Shown in pieces: positions 6,673 through 13,167 of a stretch of DNA of 13,167 nt. Under the pieces are notes generated by a model that worked only from the letters and a program-made list of their open reading frames with translations, was not told the origin of the DNA and searched no databases. Positions within the stretch are counted from its first letter, which is position 1. Each line of letters opens with the position of its first letter. The DNA is from an uncultured bacterium (GTDB taxonomy: Bacteria; Bacillota; Clostridia; Oscillospirales; Acutalibacteraceae). The translations under genes were made by a program, and so were the position numbers. The DNA is taken from NCBI GenBank assembly GCA_905215105.1, contig CAJMOI010000044.1, positions 1-13,167 on the forward strand, in the 5' to 3' direction.

Positions 6673-6697
6673 GCGCAGAAATCAATCTTTTCTGCGC
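6673..6697 (-). promoter_or_regulatory. Hairpin at the I-K junction with the I stop codon in its loop
   Basis: In the leftward mRNA, GCGCAGAAA (6697-6689) pairs perfectly with TTTCTGCGC (6681-6673). The 7-nt loop (AGATTGA) contains the TGA stop codon of subunit I. No T-run follows. It lies 47 nt before the K start codon. A ribosome finishing subunit I must open this hairpin, and it could also block 3'-5' decay. Confidence 0.5.
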
Positions 6698-8628
6698 ACG
6701 GTAACCGGAACAAAGGGACGGCCATCGCCGTCAAAGAAGCGGCTGAACATCTCGTAGAATTCGAGACGCAGTACCTGAATACCTACCAGCAGACCTTCCA
6801 GACCCATGATAAAGGCGTTGCCAATAATGACAATCAGCACATAGCCGATACCGCTGGACATTTCCGCCAGGGTGAAAACCACCACCATCATACCGGCGTG
6901 AACCAGTACGAAAGCGCCGACACGCAGGAAGGAAATGGTGTTACTGGCATAACTCAGCAGAAACTCGAATACTTCAAAGAAGTTCTGCATGATAAATTCG
7001 CCCCATTTTTCAGGCAGCGGGTGTTCTTTGTGTTCCACAAAGTCGCCCAGCACTTCCCGGAAGAAAATCACCAGCAGGGGGAGAATAATCAGACAAACCG
7101 TGTAGGGCAGGGTTACAATGGTTTTGCCGGTAATCAGCTGTAAGCCAAATCCCAGCACCAGAGAGCTGTAGAACACAAACCCGGCGACGCCATTGGGACC
7201 AAACAGGCCGTCCTGATACCGGTGACGCTTCAGACAGGAGTAAATGTTGATGAGGATTGCAATCATCACCAGCAAGACGCCAAGTCCTACCGCGGAGTAA
7301 ATAATCATGTTGGTGGTAAAGGGGTCCATGACCTCCACCGGTTTTCCTTCAATGCCAAACAGTGCGTGATACAGGGGATTCAGGGCTTCTTCAAAGCCGA
7401 ATACCGACCCGAATATCAGGCCAAAGATGGCTGACGAAATACCACAGGGAATCAGAATCCGGCCGAGGGCCATTTTCTTAAATCGCCACATGAGATATCC
7501 CACAATGGAAACGCAGATGCCCTGACCCAGATCGCCGAACATAATGCCGAACAGCAAAATGTAGGTCATGGCCACAAACGCGGTGGGATCCACTTCGTCA
7601 TAAGCGGGTAGGCCGTACAGATCCACAAAGAATTCGAAGGGCTTAAAGGGCTTTTTGTTTTTCAGCTTCACAGGCGGTGAATGAATCATTTCATTTTCCG
7701 CCGCGTCAAAGGTGTACTCCACGGAATCCAGCTCATCCAGCATAGCGCGGAACTGGCCTTCTGCTTCGGCGGGAATCCATCCGGTCAGCACGAAGTTGTC
7801 ATGGTACCGGGCTGCATACCGTCGAATGGTGAAATAAACATTCTTTTCCATCAGCCAGGAATAGACCAGAGAACAGCGGTCCTCTTCCTTCTTCCAGAAT
7901 TTCTCCACCTGGCTGTCCAGCTGCTGAATCAGTTCCAGATATTTTTCCCGCTCTTTCTGGGCCTCTTCCAGCGCCGTTTCCGGAGTACCAGTGGCTTCAG
8001 TCAGGCGCACACGCTCAAAAAACAAACTGGAAAAGATTCGGTCCACTTCATAAGCCTGTTCAATGGGGGTGAAGTACACGCCCCAGTAGTATTGGGCATC
8101 ATCGGAACAGGGGAAAAAGATGACATAGGGGTTTTCCGTGAAGCTGTTCAGCTTTTCAAAACTCTCTCTGGGAAGACAGCCGAACCGCGCTTTGATATAA
8201 TCGCAGGCGTGAACCTCATCCAGATTCAGGTTCATCCCCACAAAGTGACTGATTTTGGCAATGGACTGGGACAGTTCCTCAACCTTTTTCTGTGCCGCAG
8301 CCCGCTGGGACTGGAGATCGCTGAGACTGGCAGAAAAAGACTGAACATACTCCCGTGCCTGGGCAAGATTTCCTCCGTACTCCGCTGTTTTGTCCTCCGG
8401 AAGCAGATCCGGTTTTTTCCGCACAGCTGCCGCTGCATCTGTCAGGGTTTGCAGTGGTCCGGAAAAAGGATTTTCCTCCGCAAAAGGAGAAAATCCGGAG
8501 GTATCGGAATAAAACGAAAGGGAGTTATCGGGATGAAAAACCCCGGAATGGCCACAAATGGCCGCGGTCCGGTCCAGCTCGGACATCCGTCCGATCATGC
8601 TGATTACCTTAATCTTCATTACTGCCAA
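6682..8628 (-). CDS. atpI: V/A-type ATP synthase subunit I (membrane stator)
   Basis: This protein has about 648 residues. The N-terminal half (about 1-335) is cytoplasmic with coiled-coil stretches (about 85-125 and 220-250) that anchor the peripheral stalks. The C-terminal half has seven to eight membrane helices from about 355 onward. The two conserved stator arginines of the ion path are visible in SFLRVGAFVLVHAG and IQVLRLEFYEMFSRF. Three TTG codons in a row (8634, 8631, 8628) precede the first ATG (8619). I chose the TTG at 8628: it sits 7 nt from the SD (AAGGGGTG) and gives MAVMKIK, matching the usual MA(V/I)..MK start of this family. The ATG at 8619 is the alternative, but its SD spacing is too long. 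The gene starts just after the stop of C, so translation is probably coupled. Confidence 0.95.
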   Translation of the reverse strand: MAVMKIKVISMIGRMSELDRTAAICGHSGVFHPDNSLSFYSDTSGFSPFAEENPFSGPLQTLTDAAAAVRKKPDLLPEDKTAEYGGNLAQAREYVQSFSASLSDLQSQRAAAQKKVEELSQSIAKISHFVGMNLNLDEVHACDYIKARFGCLPRESFEKLNSFTENPYVIFFPCSDDAQYYWGVYFTPIEQAYEVDRIFSSLFFERVRLTEATGTPETALEEAQKEREKYLELIQQLDSQVEKFWKKEEDRCSLVYSWLMEKNVYFTIRRYAARYHDNFVLTGWIPAEAEGQFRAMLDELDSVEYTFDAAENEMIHSPPVKLKNKKPFKPFEFFVDLYGLPAYDEVDPTAFVAMTYILLFGIMFGDLGQGICVSIVGYLMWRFKKMALGRILIPCGISSAIFGLIFGSVFGFEEALNPLYHALFGIEGKPVEVMDPFTTNMIIYSAVGLGVLLVMIAILINIYSCLKRHRYQDGLFGPNGVAGFVFYSSLVLGFGLQLITGKTIVTLPYTVCLIILPLLVIFFREVLGDFVEHKEHPLPEKWGEFIMQNFFEVFEFLLSYASNTISFLRVGAFVLVHAGMMVVVFTLAEMSSGIGYVLIVIIGNAFIMGLEGLLVGIQVLRLEFYEMFSRFFDGDGRPFVPVTVRRKD

Positions 8629-8634
8629 CAACAA

Positions 8635-9690
8635 TCACCCCTTTCTTGGAAAATTCAGAATCGTGAGCATTTCCTGAATATCAGCAGCGGGAACCTGATA
8701 CCGGACGCCTTCAATGATGTTCGTCAGGTCGTGCAGCTCAATCTGCATGATAAACATATAGGAAAGCATGACCACACAGGGATGAGTGGAGAAGCGCATA
8801 TACCGTTTGGAAACTGCATATTCCGCCTGGGTGGAGAGCAGATCTGCTTCCAGATTCAGCTTCCGCAGCTTCTTGCCGACAGAAGCTTTTTCCAGTTCTG
8901 CGCGGGTTTGTTCCGGAGTATCCGCTTCCAGCATTGCGTCAATGTGACGCGGTTTGAGTGTGCCGAAAGGCAGCAGACTGCTTTTGATAAAATCCGGTCC
9001 CGAATGATAGTTATACTTGAGACGGATAATGGAGATGTAGTTCTCCACATCGGCAAAGACATTGAACAGATCTTCCAGTTCTTCCCGTGCCTGTCCGTGG
9101 GTGTGTTCCTGTATGGTGGCAAACAACTGGGAGTACAGATACTGATACAGGCTGTTTTCAATGCCGAAATAGTCCAGCGGCTGGCCTTCTATGGGACGGA
9201 ATCGCTCAATCACTTTCCGATATGGCGTGTGGGACAGTGCATCCAGCAGTTCCTGGAAAGTGCGGATTCGTGCAAGAGCAGGCAGATCAATGTGAGAATG
9301 ACGGTTCAGGTAAGAGGGGAGAGTAAACAGATATTCTTCCGGTGAACCGGCCATCAAATGGGTGATGCTGTGCATAATCTGTTCAATTTCCGCTTTTTCC
9401 AGCAGATACCGGGCAAAATGTTCGCCAACCGAAATCTCATACCGGCACAACGCAGCGCTGTCTTCAAAAATCCGCTGACGAAGCAGCACTTCCAGATGAC
9501 CTCGGTGAATATCATTTTCATTGATGCCGGAAAGAATCTGGCTGTAGGCCGTGTGATTTTTCAGATAGGCAGTAATCTCGCTGACGGAATGACAGGCAAG
9601 CAAATCCTTGTAATTTTGCCCCGTCAGCCGCCGTCCATACATGGCGTGAGCCTTTGCAAGGACCACGTTGGAGGAAAGAGTTGACAGCAT
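8635..9690 (-). CDS. atpC: V/A-type ATP synthase subunit C (rotor funnel)
   Basis: This 351-residue all-helical protein starts at the ATG at 9690 (MLSTLSSNVVLAKAHAMYGRRL), with GGAG about 9 nt upstream lying across the end of the H gene. A TTG at 9705 would overlap H and has no SD. The family pattern is seen in the N-terminal AKAHAMYGRRLT..DYKDLL-type segment, EVLLRQRIFED, the central VENYISIIRLKYNY and the C-terminal IMQIELHDLTNIIEGVRY. C forms a funnel that joins the D-F shaft to the K ring. It lies 4 nt after H and directly before I. C more usually lies after E in bacterial V-ATPase operons, so this is a rearranged order. Confidence 0.93.
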   Translation of the reverse strand: MLSTLSSNVVLAKAHAMYGRRLTGQNYKDLLACHSVSEITAYLKNHTAYSQILSGINENDIHRGHLEVLLRQRIFEDSAALCRYEISVGEHFARYLLEKAEIEQIMHSITHLMAGSPEEYLFTLPSYLNRHSHIDLPALARIRTFQELLDALSHTPYRKVIERFRPIEGQPLDYFGIENSLYQYLYSQLFATIQEHTHGQAREELEDLFNVFADVENYISIIRLKYNYHSGPDFIKSSLLPFGTLKPRHIDAMLEADTPEQTRAELEKASVGKKLRKLNLEADLLSTQAEYAVSKRYMRFSTHPCVVMLSYMFIMQIELHDLTNIIEGVRYQVPAADIQEMLTILNFPRKG

Positions 9691-9694
9691 AGGA

Positions 9695-10006
9695 TCACGC
9701 TCCAATCACGCGTGATACCAGCTCCTGTACCCACTCGTCAGATTTTTCCTGTCCGGCGGTGTCCAGCTGTCTGGAAAGTTCCTGGTATTTTTCCGCAGTC
9801 TTTTTCCAGGCTTCTTCTGCAGCAGCCCGTTCCACCGGTTCGTTCAGCGCAATTCTGCGCCGCGCCCGTTCCAGATATTCATTGCGGATTTCTTCCCGCT
9901 TTTTGACGATGTCCTTTTCGGTCTGGACCTTTTCCAGCTGGGCGGCATCGGTAATTTCCCGGGCTTTCCGGTCCATATCCACAATTTGCTTTACCATGTT
10001 TTGCAT
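9695..10006 (-). CDS. V/A-type ATP synthase subunit H/G-like (peripheral stalk coiled coil)
   Basis: This 103-residue, highly charged and almost entirely helical protein reads MQNMVKQIVDMDRKAREITDAAQ... with KDIVKKREEIRNEYLERARRRIA forming a coiled coil. Length, charge pattern and position as first gene of the operon match the small stalk subunit (AhaH; NtpF in E. hirae) that pairs with E. Identification rests on context and composition, since this family is poorly conserved. The start is the ATG at 10006, with the SD AAGGAGG at 8 nt. The longer in-frame reading to 10060 lacks an SD. The SD lies in the 4-nt loop (GAGG) of a 5-bp hairpin (GGAAG/CTTCC, 10010-10023), which may expose it. Confidence 0.82.
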   Translation of the reverse strand: MQNMVKQIVDMDRKAREITDAAQLEKVQTEKDIVKKREEIRNEYLERARRRIALNEPVERAAAEEAWKKTAEKYQELSRQLDTAGQEKSDEWVQELVSRVIGA

Positions 10007-10172
10007 GATGGAAGCCTCCTTCCTAGTCAGGGGCCTGAAAAATGGAAACTCCTTTTTCAAGAAACAGGATTGAAAAACAGAAATTTTCCGATTTTCAAAA
10101 CGCCCGAAACGAAAGTATTCATCGCGAAATTCCCAATTCAGGTGAATCGATTAAACGCTTTCGCTATTCCAT

Positions 10173-10201
10173 ATTATAGGACGCAATTTTAAATCCTGCA
10201 A
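10173..10201 (-). promoter_or_regulatory. Candidate sigma-A promoter of the V/A-ATPase operon
   Basis: On the minus strand a perfect -10 hexamer TATAAT (10178-10173) lies 17 bp from a weak -35 TTGCAG (10201-10196). It would give a leader of about 160 nt before subunit H. A second minus-strand candidate, TTCCCA-17-TATAAT (10378-10350), lies further upstream. The choice between them cannot be settled by eye. Confidence 0.45.
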
Positions 10202-10444
10202 GAGATAAATCCGGCAAGTACTTATAAAAAAACAGCTCAAAACTATGCAATTCACCCAACTTTTTGCCTATTTTGTCCGTTTTGCGCTGAAATCATAAAG
10301 AAAACTGCAAAAGATTTCTTTTTCAGGAATCAAAACAGTCCTTGTTCTTATTATAATAGGAAAAAACGGTTTTGGGAATACAGAAATGACTAAAAATTTT
10401 ATGCAGAAAACGTCCAGAACCGGCATTTTTCCCGTAAAAAAAGG

Positions 10445-10473
10445 TTGCCTTTCTGCCCGTTCTGTGGTATCAT
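10445..10473 (+). promoter_or_regulatory. Promoter of rplS (extended -10)
   Basis: The -35 TTGCCT (10445-10450), a 17-bp spacer and the -10 TATCAT (10468-10473) are preceded by TGG, an extended -10 element. Transcription would begin near 10480, giving a leader of about 158 nt. This is the best rightward promoter in the spacer and has the correct position for rplS. Confidence 0.65.
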
Positions 10474-10479
10474 TATTAG

Positions 10480-10637
10480 GCATTTGGAAACCGTTGGCCC
10501 TGGCCGGGATTCCGGCGGCTGTCAATGGGGTTCAATGCCCGGGGAAACCCGAGACATTGAAGCGGACAGTCCTCTGTAAGGCAAAGCCAAAAGCAAGGCC
10601 TTGCAAGAATGTCTGAAAATAACAGGAGGATTTACAA
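10480..10637 (+). promoter_or_regulatory. Structured 5' leader of rplS
   Basis: Several paired elements lie in a row. GCCGG (10503-10507) pairs with CCGGC (10512-10516). A longer hairpin has TTCAATG (10531-10537) pairing with CATTGAA (10555-10561), and inside it CGGG-GAAA-CCCG (10540-10551) carries a GNRA tetraloop. GTAAGGC (10576-10582) pairs with GCCTTGC (10598-10604), an arm that also overlaps a 12-bp palindrome (10593-10604). TCAATG occurs twice (10522-10527 and 10532-10537), so an alternative pairing is possible. rplS leaders that bind their own protein are known in Firmicutes (L19 leader). I cannot confirm from memory that this matches that family. Confidence 0.45.
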
Positions 10638-10982
10638 ATGGATGCACTGAAACTGATTGCAGCGGATTCTATCAAGGAGACCAAGCCTTCTTTCGAGATC
10701 GGCGATACCGTTCGCGTGAGCGTGAACATTCGCGAAGGTGAGAGAGAGAGAATCCAGATGTTCGAAGGTACTGTGATTGCTCGCAAGGGTAGCGGCGTGG
10801 CCGAGACCTTCACCGTTCGCCGTGTTTCTTACGGCGTAGGCGTGGAGAGAGTCTTCCCCGTGCACTCCCCCAACGTGAAGGATGTTGCAGTTGTCCGCAA
10901 GGGCCGTGTTCGCAGAGCGAAGCTGTACTACCTGCGTGACCGCGTTGGTAAGGCCGCTAAGGTTAAGGAGCAGCTCAGATAA
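10638..10982 (+). CDS. rplS: 50S ribosomal protein bL19
   Basis: This 114-residue protein is the normal length for bL19. The family features are all present: an N-terminal helix, then FEIGDTVRVSVNIREGERERIQMFEGTVIARKG (about 19-51), the highly conserved SYGVGVERVFPVHSP (about 64-78), and a basic tail RRAKLYYLRDRVGKAAKVKE. bL19 sits at the 30S-50S interface of the large subunit. The start is the ATG at 10638 with the SD GGAGG at 8 nt. The gene has its own promoter, a leader of about 160 nt with secondary structure, and its own terminator, so it is probably monocistronic and may be autoregulated through the leader. Confidence 0.98.
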   Translation: MDALKLIAADSIKETKPSFEIGDTVRVSVNIREGERERIQMFEGTVIARKGSGVAETFTVRRVSYGVGVERVFPVHSPNVKDVAVVRKGRVRRAKLYYLRDRVGKAAKVKEQLR

Positions 10983-10995
10983 ATATTTCGAACAG

Positions 10996-11022
10996 AAAGG
11001 GACAAGAACTTGTCCCTTTTTT
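10996..11022 (+). terminator. Intrinsic terminator of rplS
   Basis: A 10-bp perfect stem pairs AAAGGGACAA (10996-11005) with TTGTCCCTTT (11010-11019). It has a GAAC loop and a T-run to 11022, and begins 14 nt after the rplS stop codon. Confidence 0.93.
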
Positions 11023-11049
11023 GCTTTTTGTCAATAATTCTGCCATAGT
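11021..11049 (+). promoter_or_regulatory. Weak candidate promoter of lepB-rbgA
   Basis: TTGCTT (11021-11026), a 17-bp spacer and CATAGT (11044-11049) overlap the end of the rplS terminator. The match is weak, but lepB and rbgA need a promoter after the terminator and this is the best spacing I find. Confidence 0.28.
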
Positions 11050-11104
11050 CAGGAATTGCTCCTGATGTTGGCGGAAACGAATCACAGAGAAAGAGGTTTG
11101 GAAG

Positions 11105-11704
11105 ATGGCATTTTCAAGACGCAGCAAAACAGGATATGACAGCTATTCTTCCCCCAGACAGCCCCAGTCGGTGGTCAGCTGGTATGAATGGGTAGAAGAA
11201 ATCATGGCGGCAGTCGTTGTGGTGGTGCTGATCTTCACCTTCTTTTTGCGCATTGTCACCGTCAGCGGTACTTCCATGTATCCCAATTATCATGATGGGG
11301 ACCGGCTGATTATCACCAATTCTTTCAACCAGGACGTGAAGCAGGGAGATGTGGTGGTATTGGTCAATGTGCTGGAAGAACCCATTATCAAACGTGTCAT
11401 TGCCACAGAGGGCCAGCAGGTCGATATCAACTTTGAAACCGGAACGGTATATGTGGATGGAGAAGCACTGGACGAAAGCCAGTTTGGTCTGGAAAACGGA
11501 ATTACCGTGGAGACCAATGCTCCGCTGGAACATACTTCCTTCCCGGCAACGGTTCCGGAAGGCCATATTTTTGTGCTGGGTGATAACCGCCTTGTCTCCG
11601 AAGACAGCCGTTATACAGAGGTCGGCATGGTAGATGTGCGGAAAGTACTGGGAAAAGCCGAGTTCCGCCTGTTTCCTTTTGACCGGTTCGGCACAGTGGA
11701 ATAA
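11105..11704 (+). CDS. lepB: Signal peptidase I (S26 family)
   Basis: This 199-residue protein cleaves signal peptides from exported proteins at the outer face of the membrane. A polar N-terminus (1-30) precedes one membrane helix (about 31-51). The catalytic Ser57 follows in SGTSMYP (54-60) and the catalytic Lys96 in IIKRVIATEG. GDNRLVSEDSR (159-169) is the conserved box E. Length and the single anchor fit the Gram-positive SipS type. The start is the ATG at 11105, with AGAGG about 8 nt upstream. It lies 122 nt after rplS, past the terminator, and 40 nt before rbgA, so lepB and rbgA are likely co-transcribed. All active-site residues are present. Confidence 0.96.
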   Translation: MAFSRRSKTGYDSYSSPRQPQSVVSWYEWVEEIMAAVVVVVLIFTFFLRIVTVSGTSMYPNYHDGDRLIITNSFNQDVKQGDVVVLVNVLEEPIIKRVIATEGQQVDINFETGTVYVDGEALDESQFGLENGITVETNAPLEHTSFPATVPEGHIFVLGDNRLVSEDSRYTEVGMVDVRKVLGKAEFRLFPFDRFGTVE

Positions 11705-11744
11705 ACAGGCCTGAAAAGCAGTCATCAATGAAAGGAAAGCATAC

Positions 11745-12617
11745 ATGAGCGAAGCGCAGACCATACAGTGGTTCCCGGGTCATATGACTCGAACCAAACG
11801 TCAGATTGAAAAGAGCCTGAAAATGGTGGATATCGTGGCAGAGATTATCGACGCCCGTGTGCCGGTGAGCAGCCGTAACCCCATTTTGAAAAAACTCATC
11901 GGCAACAAGCCCCGGCTCATTCTGATGAATAAGAGCGATATGGCGGACAGCGCAGCCACTGCCCGCTGGATCGCATATTATAAACAAAAGGGTGTCAAAG
12001 CCATTGCACTGGACTGCCGTACCGGTAAAGGTGTCAACGGCTTTATGCCGGCTATCCGTGAGGTGCTTCAGGACCAGATTGCCAGATGGGAAGCAAAAGG
12101 CATGACCGGACGTCCGATCCGTGTCATGGTGGTGGGAATCCCCAATGTGGGCAAATCTTCCCTCATCAACAAGATGTGCCGCGGTGGCAACGCCGGCAAA
12201 GCGGATGTGCAGGACCGTCCCGGCGTGACCCGCCAGAATCGCTGGTTTACCATTGGAAAGGGGTTTGAGCTGCTGGACACCCCCGGTGTGCTTTGGCCCA
12301 AATTCGACGACCCCATTGTGGGCGAACGGCTGGCCTTTACCGGCGCGGTAAAGGATGATGTGGTGGATGTGGAGAGCCTTGCTTCCCGTTTGCTGGAAGT
12401 ATTGCGGGAAACCTATCCCCAGGCCATGGCTACCCGGTATAAGCTGGAAGGAATGGACCTTTCCGAAATGCAGGGCTTTGAACTGCTGGAACTGGTGGGA
12501 AGAAAACGCGGTTTTCTCATTTCCGGGGGAGAAATCAACACAGAACGGGCTGCGATTACCGTGCTGGATGAATTCCGCAGCGGAAAACTGGGAAAGATTA
12601 CACTGGAACTGCCATAA
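11745..12617 (+). CDS. rbgA: Ribosome biogenesis GTPase RbgA (YlqF)
   Basis: This 290-residue protein is a circularly permuted GTPase that acts in late assembly of the 50S subunit. The motif order shows the permutation: G4 NKSD (62-65), G5 DCRTGKG (90-96), G1 GIPNVGKSS (131-139), G2 near PGVTRQ (159-164) and G3 DTPG (178-181). The N-terminal IQWFPGHM (7-14) carries the histidine (His13) equivalent to the catalytic His9 of Bacillus subtilis RbgA. The C-terminal third is the helical rRNA-binding domain. The start is the ATG at 11745 with AAAGGA about 8 nt upstream. Clustering with rplS and lepB is a conserved Firmicutes arrangement. In many genomes rnhB comes next; here it does not. Confidence 0.97.
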   Translation: MSEAQTIQWFPGHMTRTKRQIEKSLKMVDIVAEIIDARVPVSSRNPILKKLIGNKPRLILMNKSDMADSAATARWIAYYKQKGVKAIALDCRTGKGVNGFMPAIREVLQDQIARWEAKGMTGRPIRVMVVGIPNVGKSSLINKMCRGGNAGKADVQDRPGVTRQNRWFTIGKGFELLDTPGVLWPKFDDPIVGERLAFTGAVKDDVVDVESLASRLLEVLRETYPQAMATRYKLEGMDLSEMQGFELLELVGRKRGFLISGGEINTERAAITVLDEFRSGKLGKITLELP

Positions 12618-12654
12618 ATGGGCGGTAGTTTCTAAATCAGTAAGATTCGTGCTT

Positions 12655-12689
12655 AACCGGGCGCAGAAATGTGTCCGGTTTCCATTTTT
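12655..12689 (+). terminator. Terminator-like hairpin after rbgA, directly before the YitT-family gene
   Basis: AACCGGGCGCA (12655-12665) pairs with TGTGTCCGGTT (12670-12680). This gives eleven pairs, two of them G-U, closed by a GAAA tetraloop. After TCCA comes T5 (12685-12689). It lies 38 nt past the rbgA stop codon and ends 8 nt before the SD of the next gene. Confidence 0.62.
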
Positions 12690-12709
12690 GATTTCCCGGA
12701 GGTATTTCT

Positions 12710-13167
12710 ATGAGCAAAACCGGAAGCCGGAGTAAAACGCTGGTACTGGATGGACTGTTCTTTGTAGCAGGTGCTTTGATTGATGCGGTGGCTGTCAATG
12801 TGTTCACTGCGCCCAACCACATTGCACCCGGTGGTATCACGGGTATCGGAACCATGCTCAACTATCTGTTCCAGACTCCTATCGGCATGGTGAATATGCT
12901 GATTAATATCCCGATTGTCATTTGGGCAATCATAGAGATTGGGTATAAACTGGTGGCAAAGAGCATTGCTGCCATTATCGTTTTTTCTGTGGCCATTGAT
13001 ACGCTGGCGCTGGTGCTTCCGGCTTATGACGGGAATCCCTTCCTCGCAGCCATCTTTGGCGGCGTGCTGGAAGGCATTGGTTTGGCGCTGGTATTTATGC
13101 GTGGCAGCACCACCGGCGGCACCGACATGATTGCCCGGTTGTTGGGAAAGCACTTCCGGCACCTTTC
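12710..13167 (+). CDS. YitT-family (DUF161) membrane protein, 3' truncated
   Basis: 152 codons are visible before the window ends. The start is the ATG at 12710 with the SD GGAGG at 7 nt. Membrane helices are predicted at about 12-32, 52-75, 83-103 and 109-129. The segment NVFTAPNHIAPGGITGIG (about 30-47) and the later RGSTTGGTDMIARL (about 131-144) are signatures of the YitT/DUF161 family, whose members are usually about 280-290 residues with a soluble DUF2179 domain at the C-terminus. That part lies outside the window. The function is not established. A terminator-like hairpin directly before the SD makes its expression dependent on read-through or on a promoter I could not identify. Confidence 0.9.
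   Translation, partial: MSKTGSRSKTLVLDGLFFVAGALIDAVAVNVFTAPNHIAPGGITGIGTMLNYLFQTPIGMVNMLINIPIVIWAIIEIGYKLVAKSIAAIIVFSVAIDTLALVLPAYDGNPFLAAIFGGVLEGIGLALVFMRGSTTGGTDMIARLLGKHFRHL

Larger units (their letters stand above)
10007..10637. other. Gene-free divergent spacer between the ATPase operon and rplS
   Basis: This stretch of about 630 bp is visibly AT-rich between about 10040 and 10480, unlike the flanking genes. It holds no open frame with an SD. What can be seen is a leftward promoter candidate (10173-10201), a second TATAAT on both strands near 10350-10357, a rightward extended -10 promoter for rplS (10445-10473) and a GC-rich, structured rplS leader (10480-10637). Near the ATPase start, TTTTTCAA (10053-10060) can pair with TTGAAAAA (10070-10077) in the operon's leader. 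Confidence 0.7.

Noticed and set aside
7681..9345. A 554-codon open frame on the plus strand across subunits I and C
   Set aside because: It is antisense to two confident genes and its composition (His/Phe/Gln-rich) is typical of reverse-strand frames.
10297..10321. An AAAGAAA/TTTCTTT inverted repeat followed by T's
   Set aside because: It is a weak A-T-only stem with an 11-nt loop in an AT-rich stretch; no gene ends there for it to terminate.
10268..10525. An 85-codon frame on the minus strand in the spacer
   Set aside because: It has no SD and no recognisable protein, and crosses the rplS promoter and leader. It is probably chance in a gene-free region.
10386..10616. A 76-codon frame upstream of rplS
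   Set aside because: It has no SD, runs through the rplS promoter and leader structures, and encodes nothing recognisable.
12618..12709. Possible rnhB remnant after rbgA
   Set aside because: rnhB often follows rbgA in Firmicutes, but the 92-nt gap has no coding remnant.

Overview
The window looks like chromosomal DNA from a low-to-mid-GC Firmicute, most likely a clostridial (Oscillospirales-like) anaerobe. The evidence is strong Shine-Dalgarno (SD) sites, a V/A-type ATPase operon, a ribosomal rplS-lepB-rbgA cluster, and small membrane families typical of Firmicutes (DUF378, YitT). The lineage is inferred from gene content alone. There is no sign of a plasmid, phage, transposon, CRISPR array, tRNA or rRNA.

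Layout. Positions 1-668 (+) hold the 3' part of a class I SAM-dependent methyltransferase of the Methyltransf_32 type. It converges on a small DUF378 membrane protein gene (735-944, -), and a bidirectional terminator lies between them. Positions 1104-10006 (-) hold a complete nine-gene V/A-type ATPase operon, transcribed right to left as H-C-I-K-F-E-A-B-D and closed by a 16-bp perfect terminator hairpin. An AT-rich, gene-free spacer of about 630 bp (10007-10637) carries divergent promoter signals and a structured rplS leader. On the plus strand follow rplS (bL19) with its own terminator, lepB (signal peptidase I), rbgA (50S assembly GTPase) and the start of a YitT-family membrane protein cut off by the window edge.

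The ATPase genes form one machine. A and B make the A3B3 head, D and F the central rotor shaft, C the funnel joining shaft to membrane ring, K the ion-carrying ring, I the stator half-channel, and E with H the peripheral stalks. All subunits needed for a rotary enzyme are present, and the key catalytic and ion-path residues can be read in A, B, I and K.

No wholly new gene system is evident. The most interesting signals are in the RNA between the ATPase genes. The A-B junction can fold into an H-type pseudoknot whose second stem ends 17 nt before the B start codon. Simpler hairpins sit at the junctions before K and A and after K, while the other junctions are short. K, A and B are the multi-copy subunits, so the structures may help set subunit ratios. 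Two small membrane-protein genes (DUF378 and YitT) each have a terminator-like hairpin directly upstream of the SD.
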